This document shows, one piece after another, positions 1 to 5,952 of a stretch of 7,444 nt of DNA. The DNA lies in the NCBI GenBank assembly GCA_002296975.1, contig DBIS01000369.1, positions 24,249 to 31,692 of the forward strand. Reading direction: 5' to 3'. How positions within the stretch are numbered: position 1 is the stretch's first letter; the number at the start of each line of letters is the position of its first letter. This DNA is from Deltaproteobacteria bacterium UBA796 (GTDB taxonomy: Bacteria > Myxococcota_A > UBA796). The translations under genes were made by a program, and so were the position numbers. The notes below the pieces were generated by a model. The model was not told where the DNA came from and searched no databases. It saw only the letters and a list, made by a program, of their open reading frames with translations.

Positions 1-92
1 TGGAAAGGCTGGAAAGGCTGGCAAAAGCCGAAAACGTGGGAAAGCCGGGAAGGTCGGAAAAGCCGGGAAGGTCGGGAAGGTCGGGAAGGGAA
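1..92 (+). repeat. Degenerate 9-base tandem repeat encoding Gly-Lys-Ala/Val
   Basis: Units of the form GGAAAGGCT, GGGAAGGTC and GGAAAAGCC follow each other in register with a 9-base period from the first base to about base 92. It is the DNA counterpart of the GKA/GKV protein repeat in the upstream gene fragment. The window edge cuts the array, so its full copy number is unknown. Such arrays can expand or contract by replication slippage. Confidence 0.75.
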
Positions 93-175
93 ACAAGGTG
101 CGCGATGGCGGAAAAGGTCGGAAACGCGGGAAGGCCAAGTGGACCAACGACGAAACCACGCCACTCGGCCAGTAG
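1..175 (+). CDS. C-terminal fragment of a Gly/Lys-rich repeat protein (5' end outside window)
   Basis: Reading from base 2, the sequence is open and stops at TAG 173-175. It encodes about 57 residues dominated by G-K-A and G-K-V triplets with R-K-R-G clusters, and ends in a more ordinary tail, KWTNDETTPLGQ. The tail is strongly basic and low in complexity, so it is probably disordered and able to bind polyanions such as nucleic acid, LPS or another acidic polymer; this is inference. I do not recognise the gene. This frame is preferred because it gives coherent GKA/GKV repeats and because its stop falls just before the ribosome binding site and start of the next gene on the same strand. The other two forward frames are also open over the repeat, so the frame call is not certain. 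The 15-base spacing to the next start suggests co-transcription. Confidence 0.6.
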   Translation, partial: GKAGKAGKSRKRGKAGKVGKAGKVGKVGKGNKVRDGGKGRKRGKAKWTNDETTPLGQ

Positions 176-177
176 GC

Positions 178-183
178 AAAGGA
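178..183 (+). promoter_or_regulatory. Shine-Dalgarno site AAAGGA for the sulfatase lipoprotein
   Basis: AAAGGA lies 6 bases before GTG 190-192. It decides the start, because translation from GTG 190 gives a clean lipoprotein signal peptide. The upstream in-frame GTG at 139 has no such site and would put 17 hydrophilic residues ahead of the signal sequence. Confidence 0.65.
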
Positions 184-189
184 CCCCTC

Positions 190-2136
190 GTGTTTAAAAC
201 CGCACCGTTTACCACCGGCCTCATTGTACTTTTCGCAGTCTGTGGTTGCAGCACCGAATCGAAGCAATCCAACCCGCCCACCACCCCTGTTCATTCGACT
301 GAACCCACCACCACACTCGACCCATTGACCACCATCTGGGAGAGTGTCCTAAGCCGGTTTGATGCCAACAAAGATGGCACACTCACCAACATAGAGATGG
401 GATTATCACAGCTTCCACCTGCTGAATTTGCATTAATGGATTTTGACCGAGATGGAAAAGTAGACCACCATGAGCTGTCAGCCCACTTGAGCGCAGTTGC
501 CCCCAGAAAACTGGTGAGCAACAAAATCGGTACACTAAAAAAGAAGAAAATAAAAACCAAAGTTCTGGATGAAGCCCAATTTGAAGCGCGCGAAAAGCTC
601 TTTGAGGCCGGCCAAATGAACAGCCGCCAGAGTGGTCCGCCCAATGTGCTCTTGATCAGCCTCGACACCGTTCGGGCCGACCGCACCACCATGTACGGCT
701 ACACGCGAAACACCACCCCTGGCCTCGCGGCCTTCGCCAAAGGCGGGGTGACCTTCCTCAACGCCTTCAACAACGGGAATGAGTCTTTATATTCTCATGC
801 CTCCATCTTCTCGGGCAAGTACCCTTCCGAGGTCGCAAAGCCCGTGTACAAGGCCTACGGCGTGCCCCCGGCAGCGACCCTCATCCCTGAAATATTAAAG
901 CTATACGGCTACCAAACTGGCGCCTTTGTCGCTGGGGGCCACCTGCATCCTGATTTTGGGCACGACCAAGGCTATGACACTTTCTCCAGTGAGTTGGGCT
1001 TCGCGTCTTTGTGGAACACCACCCCAAAAGCACTCGAATGGATCGATAAAACAGCCTCAGACAAGCCTTGGTTTTTATTCGTCCACGGCTACGACACCCA
1101 CGACCCCTTCACCACCACAGCACCATTTTACCACCTGTACGGGCGGGACCACCAACAGGCAGAGATCGAGCGCATTATCGCCACGCCGACCACCATTCAC
1201 CGGGTTCGCGGGCGCGAGTTTCGCCCCGGTAGAGCAAACTTTTTTGAGCACCCAGCCGGCTTCAGAATTCTCTCCACCAACAACTATGCCGAACACCTCG
1301 TCCGTCCAGACAAGGCCAAAAAATCCGGTGAATGGCGGCCCCCAGGGGCAGAAGAAAAGGGCGGAAACCCACAAGGTGCGCGGCCGGCCAAAGGCATCGG
1401 CGAGTACACCCTGAGCTCAAAAGATATCGCACATATCGGAGACCATTACGACTCCTGTTTGGCCTATGCCGACCTTCAACTGTCCCTATTTTTAAGGGCC
1501 ATGAAGGCCAGAGACTTGCTGTCCAACACCTTGATTATCGTGCTCAGCGATCACGGCGAAGAGCTGATGGACCACGGGCTAGTGAATCACCGTGCGGCGC
1601 TGTACGACGGCGTGGTTGCCGTCCCCACCATTATCGTGGGGCCGGGCTTTGAGGCCAACACCACCTTTGATGGGCTCGTCGAATCTAGAGACATTCTCCC
1701 AACGATTTTGGGCGCTGCTGGTGCCGAAATTCCAGCCGGGCTCCAAGGGCGCGACCTGGCCCTGGTAGCCAAGGGAACAGCCAAAGCCCTTAACGCTGTC
1801 TATTTTGAGGGCGTGATGGACATGATCGCGGTCCGAACGACCAGCCACAAGCTCATCTACACAGGGCCAAGCCTCGCAGACAAAGACTACATACCGACCC
1901 TTCAAGCCGCCGACCTCGATGATGAGCATTTTGAACTGTACGCCCTCGGCGAAGACCCTAATGAGCAACAAAACTTGATCAACACCATCGGCGCAGAGAG
2001 CATGGCTCAAACCCTCAAAGACCAGCTCATTGCCTGGCGACAGTCCATCAAAATGGGCACCCATTTGCTCCCACAATCAGCGGTGAGCCCGGAGGTACGC
2101 AAACAAATGCAAGACCAAGGCTACTGGAAAAAATAG
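190..2136 (+). CDS. EF-hand-containing sulfatase-family (alkaline phosphatase superfamily) lipoprotein
   Basis: This is a predicted lipid-anchored envelope hydrolase of about 648 residues, likely acting on sulfate or phosphate esters. Counting from GTG 190, residues 1-19 are a signal peptide ending in lipobox V-C-G-C with Cys20 as the lipidated residue. A Thr/Pro-rich linker follows. Two EF-hand loops come next: D-A-N-K-D-G-T-L...E at 58-69 and D-F-D-R-D-G-K-V...E at 84-95. A Lys-rich linker lies near 117-124. The sulfatase domain starts near 152 with LDTVRAD (158-164) and YGY.R.TTP, has HGYDTHDPF near 299, and the metal-site motif SDHGEE at 453-458. It ends with the family-typical 'ELYALGEDPNEQQNL' segment. 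The active-site region reads SLYSHASIFSGKYP (from 199). The formylglycine motif Cys/Ser-x-Pro-x-Arg is therefore not intact, and Ser199 would be the equivalent position. The true substrate is unknown; phosphodiester or phosphoglycerol transfer is an alternative. It ends 4 bases from the convergent FGE-like gene. Confidence 0.88.
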   Translation: MFKTAPFTTGLIVLFAVCGCSTESKQSNPPTTPVHSTEPTTTLDPLTTIWESVLSRFDANKDGTLTNIEMGLSQLPPAEFALMDFDRDGKVDHHELSAHLSAVAPRKLVSNKIGTLKKKKIKTKVLDEAQFEAREKLFEAGQMNSRQSGPPNVLLISLDTVRADRTTMYGYTRNTTPGLAAFAKGGVTFLNAFNNGNESLYSHASIFSGKYPSEVAKPVYKAYGVPPAATLIPEILKLYGYQTGAFVAGGHLHPDFGHDQGYDTFSSELGFASLWNTTPKALEWIDKTASDKPWFLFVHGYDTHDPFTTTAPFYHLYGRDHQQAEIERIIATPTTIHRVRGREFRPGRANFFEHPAGFRILSTNNYAEHLVRPDKAKKSGEWRPPGAEEKGGNPQGARPAKGIGEYTLSSKDIAHIGDHYDSCLAYADLQLSLFLRAMKARDLLSNTLIIVLSDHGEELMDHGLVNHRAALYDGVVAVPTIIVGPGFEANTTFDGLVESRDILPTILGAAGAEIPAGLQGRDLALVAKGTAKALNAVYFEGVMDMIAVRTTSHKLIYTGPSLADKDYIPTLQAADLDDEHFELYALGEDPNEQQNLINTIGAESMAQTLKDQLIAWRQSIKMGTHLLPQSAVSPEVRKQMQDQGYWKK

Positions 2137-2140
2137 CGCA

Positions 2141-3901
2141 TCACCACAGCGCCAAACGCAGCCCTAAGTTCATGCTGCTCATCTGTGGCGGCAAACGCCC
2201 GCGGTTGGCTACCCGCATATTTTTGTACCCATTCCGAAAAGAGCCCCCCCGCTCGATCATGAACTGATGGTGACCCCGACCGATGGGGTCAATACTCGGC
2301 AGCGCATCATAGGGGCGCTTGGCGTCGGAGGTCCACTCATAGACATTGCCCATCATATCGTAAATTCCAATCCGACTCGGCTCACGCAAACCCACCGGGT
2401 GGGTGGTCATATCCGAATTTTCAACAAACCAGGCGTGGTCATCTAAAGGCATCGAATCCAAAGCCCCTTTACGCGCGGCGTACTCCCATTCGGCCTCTGT
2501 GGGCAGACGAAATCCATCGCTGTCTGCTTGCAACACCATGCCACCAGCACCCTCTACATAAGCTGGTCGACGCCCACTGAGCTCAGACAATCGATTGCAA
2601 AATGCGACGGCTTCGTCCCACGATACCCGCTCGACCGGCCGCTGTGGGCCGATGTGCTGAGCTGGGTTTATACCCATGACAGCCGTATAAAAAGCCTGGG
2701 TGACCTCGGTGGTCCCAAGCCAAAAATCTCTGGAAATGGTGACCTCTTTTTGAAGCTCGTCCGGATCTCGCCCTACAACCGAAATATCGCTGCCCATCAA
2801 AAAATTCCCAGACTCAACCCGCCTGAACATCACCTCAACATCGCCTGCCCGTGCCACAGCGGTATCCCCAGTCTCGGTCACGACCACACGGGCCACCCGC
2901 TCATCGATTTTCACAGCCTGAACCGACGCTTGAGAGCCATCACTATGAGGCCGGCTTCTGCCCGTGGCCATGCCGATGCCTTGGCCGTGATCACCCAAAA
3001 AGATGACGCGCGCCGACGCCCCTGAGCCCACCATGCTTGGGTTGCTCATGTGCATGGCCACCCACGACACCTTGGGCCGCAATAAAATCAGCAGGTGTTT
3101 TCCGCCCACAGAATCTGGCTGATCCACGGCCACCGTCACGATAACGCTCAGATCCTTTTGGGCGGACTGGCGCACATAGCGACTAAAAAACAAGCGGTAA
3201 TCACTGCCGCTTTTTAGCACAAAGGGCTCACCAAAATACGCGCTAGAAAAACCTGATACCGGAGGTAAGGGGCTTTGTTCCACCACGGGGCGAGCAGCGG
3301 CGACCCACCGATGACCATCTTTGGATTGGGCCGTGCAGATGGTGTCATAATCACCATCAGGGCAACGGTAGTACATCCGAAAGCCAGCCGTGTGTTGAAA
3401 AACAAAAGCCTCTGAAGCAGCGAAAACGGGTGCGCCTGACCATTTTATGCCTTCGTTTGGGTCGAAAAAAGCCGACACCGTCCCGTGAGAGCCACCCGAA
3501 AGTGTCCCTGAAAACCACAAACGAGCGGGCTGTGCTTCAAAAAACAACACGCTAAACCCATCTACAACCTCAAGGCCAGACCCACTGAGCGCAGTGGGGC
3601 TCAACACCAGCTTTGGGAATTCCTCCGGTTTGGCCAAATCAATAGACCAAAGCCCTGTTTTCCCTTCAAAAGTTTGGCCGAGAGCCCACACGATCAAACC
3701 ATCACCGGTGGGTCGTACATCCAAAAATCGGGCCAAACCCATGTCTTTCGCCCACACACGCGGCAGCTCCTCCGCAATCATTCGCTCGGGGACGACCACC
3801 GGCGCAGATGCACCGATGTCGTCAACGGTCAACACCCCAGGAGTGGGTGACTGAGTACAGCCAAATAAAAAGCCAAACAGCATTAAAAAGGAAAAGCGCA
3901 T
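2141..3901 (-). CDS. Lipoprotein with N-terminal beta-propeller and C-terminal SUMF1/FGE-sulfatase fold domain
   Basis: The protein is about 586 residues from ATG 3901. MRFSFLMLFGFLFGC gives a short signal peptide with lipobox L-F-G-C (Cys15). Residues of about 30-315 carry repeated short motifs typical of five-bladed propellers of the GH43/GH32 type, such as FRMYYRCPDGDYDTIC followed by AQSKDGHRW, and YRLFFSRY. Assignment of that half is tentative. Residues of about 352-586 are a clear SUMF1 (formylglycine-generating-enzyme-like) domain: FLMGSD (367), GTTEVTQ (396), VSWDEAVAFCNRLS (425-439), GFRLPTEAEWEYAAR (463-477), MMGNVYEWTSD (516-526), RGGSF (551) and NLGLRLA (578). No cysteine lies after about residue 435, so the paired catalytic cysteines of aerobic FGE are absent. 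A scaffolding, ligand-binding or different enzymatic role is more likely than sulfatase maturation. Export as a lipoprotein also argues against a cytoplasmic maturase. An alternative in-frame ATG at 3940 would lengthen the n-region by 13 residues; neither start has a strong ribosome binding site. Confidence 0.85.
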   Translation of the reverse strand: MRFSFLMLFGFLFGCTQSPTPGVLTVDDIGASAPVVVPERMIAEELPRVWAKDMGLARFLDVRPTGDGLIVWALGQTFEGKTGLWSIDLAKPEEFPKLVLSPTALSGSGLEVVDGFSVLFFEAQPARLWFSGTLSGGSHGTVSAFFDPNEGIKWSGAPVFAASEAFVFQHTAGFRMYYRCPDGDYDTICTAQSKDGHRWVAAARPVVEQSPLPPVSGFSSAYFGEPFVLKSGSDYRLFFSRYVRQSAQKDLSVIVTVAVDQPDSVGGKHLLILLRPKVSWVAMHMSNPSMVGSGASARVIFLGDHGQGIGMATGRSRPHSDGSQASVQAVKIDERVARVVVTETGDTAVARAGDVEVMFRRVESGNFLMGSDISVVGRDPDELQKEVTISRDFWLGTTEVTQAFYTAVMGINPAQHIGPQRPVERVSWDEAVAFCNRLSELSGRRPAYVEGAGGMVLQADSDGFRLPTEAEWEYAARKGALDSMPLDDHAWFVENSDMTTHPVGLREPSRIGIYDMMGNVYEWTSDAKRPYDALPSIDPIGRGHHQFMIERGGSFRNGYKNMRVANRGRLPPQMSSMNLGLRLALW

Positions 3902-3938
3902 AGACTTGGATCGGCTCAAAAACCGATGGGGCGATGGC
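3902..3938. promoter_or_regulatory. Divergent intergenic region between two lipoprotein genes
   Basis: Only 37 bases separate the chosen start codons of the minus-strand propeller/FGE gene and the plus-strand binding-protein gene. Core promoters for both directions probably extend into the neighbouring coding sequences. The region holds a small inverted repeat, ATCGG (3910-3914) and CCGAT (3923-3927) with an 8-base AT-rich spacer. It could be an operator or chance. GGGG at 3928-3931 is a plausible ribosome binding site 7 bases before ATG 3939. I see no convincing -35/-10 pair. Confidence 0.35.
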
Positions 3939-5105
3939 ATGATTTTTAGAAACTTAAGCACCGTGATGTCCTGCATCTTTATCTTCGCATGCGACAACAC
4001 CGCACCGCCCGACACCGCCAAACTTGAGCCTATCACCATCGCCTCCGCCACCAAAGATGGCGTGGTCCCATGGGGGATGGTGAACGAGGTCTTCGAACGC
4101 ACCAATGTGCTCGAAAAAAATGGTTTGCGCGGCAGCTTCGTTCATTGTGACGACTCCCCAGACCTGCTGTGGACCATGATTCACGGCGATGTGGATGTGG
4201 GGCTCATCACCACGGGGGTGATGGGCTCTTTGACCGTCGCTGGACGGCCTTATGAGTTGATCTCCACCAGCGGGGCCGGGGGCAGAATCGCCTTGATGGT
4301 GCCCACCGACTCTCCCGCGCAGTCGATCAAAGACCTCAAAGGTGCCCGCATCGAAAACCCGATTTTAGGTGGGCTCTTGGAACGGTTTCTGTCTTTTGAA
4401 GACTTGGGGCCTGACGATGTTCAAGCCATTGGCGCTTACCGCTACGATGGGTCGGCTGAGGCCGATATGCTCGCTGGAAAGACCGATGCGATCATGCACT
4501 GGGACCCCTATGTGGAGCGGCTTGTAGCCAGTGGAAAGGCCAGGATTTTGGTGTCTGACCCCTACCACCTAGAAATCATGATGGCCGCATCATCCATCGC
4601 AACCAGGCCCAAGCTCGGGGTGCAGTTTTTAGTGGCCCAGCGAGAGGCGGTCCGATTCATGCTTGACCACACCGAGATGGTCGCCGGTTGGTATGCTGAA
4701 ACCTCCGGTGTGCCCGCTGCCGACGCCTTGGCCGCCCTCCCTTATTCAGACATCTACACTGAGGGCTTCGGCAAAGACATCGCCGCCGTCCATGTGAGCC
4801 CCACAGAACACCACGTGAACGACCTCAAGGGTGTGGTGGGGGCGATGGGCCAATTCGGCGTGTTGCGAACCATCAGAGCAAAGGTTCAAAAGCGCGGAGT
4901 GCCCGGCCTTGAGCCCATTGAATCCGACAACATCGACATCAGCACCTACATCAACTGGGACTTGCCACGCGCAGCAGATGCCGCCCTCGATCCCAACAGC
5001 TACGACCCAGAATCCGTCAAGGTGACCAACCCCAAAGGTGGGGTACCCAAGCTGCGTTGCCGAGGAAAGAAAAAGCGACGCAGAGGCCCCCGTGGGGTCA
5101 AATAG
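3939..5105 (+). CDS. NMT1/SsuA-like ABC transporter substrate-binding lipoprotein with polybasic C-terminus
   Basis: The product is about 388 residues from ATG 3939, which follows GGGG at 7 bases. An in-frame TTG at 3906 exists but would add a hydrophilic extension to the signal peptide. Residues 1-17 (MIFRNLSTVMSCIFIFA) form a lipoprotein signal peptide with I-F-A-C and Cys18. The mature part has the type 2 periplasmic binding fold signature of the NMT1/THI5/SsuA/TauA group. An ITIAS strand near 32 opens it, then GDVDVGLITTG (83-93), SIKDLKGARIENP (129-141) and the hinge region ADMLAGKTDAIMHWDPYVERL (176-196). Members bind sulfonates, nitrate, thiamine precursors or similar small molecules. 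The ligand here cannot be read from the sequence. The last 17 residues, from PKLRCRGKKKRRRG onward, are a highly basic tail not usual for this family. No ABC permease or ATPase gene is in the window, so it is an orphan here. Its 3' end overlaps the convergent isomerase gene by 8 bases. Confidence 0.82.
   Translation: MIFRNLSTVMSCIFIFACDNTAPPDTAKLEPITIASATKDGVVPWGMVNEVFERTNVLEKNGLRGSFVHCDDSPDLLWTMIHGDVDVGLITTGVMGSLTVAGRPYELISTSGAGGRIALMVPTDSPAQSIKDLKGARIENPILGGLLERFLSFEDLGPDDVQAIGAYRYDGSAEADMLAGKTDAIMHWDPYVERLVASGKARILVSDPYHLEIMMAASSIATRPKLGVQFLVAQREAVRFMLDHTEMVAGWYAETSGVPAADALAALPYSDIYTEGFGKDIAAVHVSPTEHHVNDLKGVVGAMGQFGVLRTIRAKVQKRGVPGLEPIESDNIDISTYINWDLPRAADAALDPNSYDPESVKVTNPKGGVPKLRCRGKKKRRRGPRGVK
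5052..5083 (+). other. Imperfect inverted repeat (9-bp stem, 14-base loop) in the 3' end of the binding-protein gene
   Basis: CTGCGTTGC (5052-5060) pairs with GCGACGCAG (5075-5083), with one G-U wobble in the plus-strand RNA. It lies inside the codons for the basic tail, about 20 bases before the stop. No T-tract follows, so it is not a classical intrinsic terminator. It may slow or end plus-strand transcription before it invades the convergent gene, or be a by-product of the arginine/lysine codons. Confidence 0.35.
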
Positions 5106-5952
5106 CACCCACCTTGGCCAAGGCATTATCCAAGACTGATTTCGTATTCTCAGCCAGCCAAAGCTCAGAGCAGTCCAAGTCTTTGGAGTTAAATTCTGCC
5201 CCGACAAGCCCGGTGTAGCCCACCGCGTTCAAGCCATCAAAAACGTCCACAAAATCAATATCACCTTGGCCAATCGGCAAGTGTTTGTGCACCCTACCTT
5301 TGATGTCTTCAAGGTGTACATTTACGATTTCTGGCCCGACTGACCGAATCACCTCGGATATCTTCCGTGTATCAGTACATCTGACATGGCCCACATCGAG
5401 GGTGAGCTTAAAGGCCGGATGGTCGACCGCTGACGCCAGGCGTCGATAATCGCTGAGTGTCCGAATGAACATATCGGGGTGAAACTCAAATCCCACCACC
5501 AGACCATGGCCAGCAGCGGCCGCGGCCAAGGCTTTACACCCCTCGACCAACCATTCGAACGCTTGCTCCCGCTCCACGCCAACTGGCGCATAGCCACTGT
5601 GGGTCATCAGGACCTCACAAGGAAAATGGTGCGCCACAGCAGCTGTTTGAATGGCAAAATCCAAATAGGCCTGTCTGGCGTCTTTGGTGGTGGATACAAA
5701 GCCCGGCTCGTGGGTCACATCTGACAACACATAGCGACCACCGGTGTTCAGCACGACCCCAAGCGATAACTCCCGACACAGCGCGCCCAAACTCGCCGCC
5801 CGCTCCTCGCCATGATGAACGGGGTGGTAATGGGCCTGATCGACGGCGATCTCTACCCCCTCAAAACCCAAACTGGCGATCGACCGCAGCACAGATTCGA
5901 AATCTTGTGTCCGGTAAAAACCGCTGGTGTTGTAGCCCAAGCGAAAACTCAC
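5098..5952 (-). CDS. Sugar phosphate isomerase/epimerase (xylose isomerase-like TIM barrel, IolI/IolE-like)
   Basis: This cytoplasmic TIM-barrel protein of 284 residues belongs to the AP endonuclease 2/xylose isomerase-like family, at the usual length for IolI-type members. These enzymes use a divalent metal to interconvert keto-sugars or inososes. Visible family features are the opening strand RLGYNTSGF, SLGFEGVEI (27-35), FEFHPD with Glu156, LDVGH with Asp186 and His189, VHLEDIKG with His213, the HKHLPIGQGDIDF loop (222-234) and GAEF with Glu253. Glu156, Asp186, His213 and Glu253 fit the four metal ligands of the family. The start is GTG 5952 with GGAG at 5958-5961 on the minus strand, 5 bases away. 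The GTG overlaps the TGA of the preceding inositol phosphate synthase gene by four bases, which implies translational coupling and a linked pathway. An action on an inositol derivative is inferred from that neighbour; the exact substrate is not established. Confidence 0.87.
   Translation of the reverse strand: MSFRLGYNTSGFYRTQDFESVLRSIASLGFEGVEIAVDQAHYHPVHHGEERAASLGALCRELSLGVVLNTGGRYVLSDVTHEPGFVSTTKDARQAYLDFAIQTAAVAHHFPCEVLMTHSGYAPVGVEREQAFEWLVEGCKALAAAAAGHGLVVGFEFHPDMFIRTLSDYRRLASAVDHPAFKLTLDVGHVRCTDTRKISEVIRSVGPEIVNVHLEDIKGRVHKHLPIGQGDIDFVDVFDGLNAVGYTGLVGAEFNSKDLDCSELWLAENTKSVLDNALAKVGAI

Noticed and set aside
139..189. Upstream GTG at 139 as the start of the sulfatase lipoprotein
   Set aside because: It lacks a ribosome binding site, overlaps the preceding gene by 37 bases and puts 17 polar residues before a complete lipoprotein signal peptide. 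GTG 190 has AAAGGA at good spacing.
1579..2076. Minus-strand open frame of 165 codons under the sulfatase
   Set aside because: It is a shadow of the clearly conserved plus-strand domain and encodes no recognisable motif.
2141..2270. FGE-fold C-terminus as a variable region of a diversity-generating retroelement target
   Set aside because: The fold and ending (NLGLRLALW) are similar, but there is no reverse transcriptase or template repeat in the window and the codons are not enriched in AAC/AAT.
2141..3901. Annotating this gene as an active formylglycine-generating enzyme or as EgtB
   Set aside because: The FGE cysteines are missing, the protein is exported as a lipoprotein, and there is no DinB-like domain as in EgtB.
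3902..4105. TTG at 4105 as start of the propeller/FGE protein, adding 68 residues
   Set aside because: The extension lies antisense to the binding-protein coding region, shows no family features and would bury the signal peptide.
5085..5123. Terminators from CCCCC-GT-GGGG (about 5086-5096) and the palindrome CCTTGGCCAAGG (5112-5123)
   Set aside because: Neither is followed by a T-tract on either strand, and both lie in or beside coding sequence.
4746..5207. Minus-strand open frame of 153 codons spanning the binding-protein 3' end
   Set aside because: It overlaps two well-supported genes, has no motif and runs through the isomerase in another frame.
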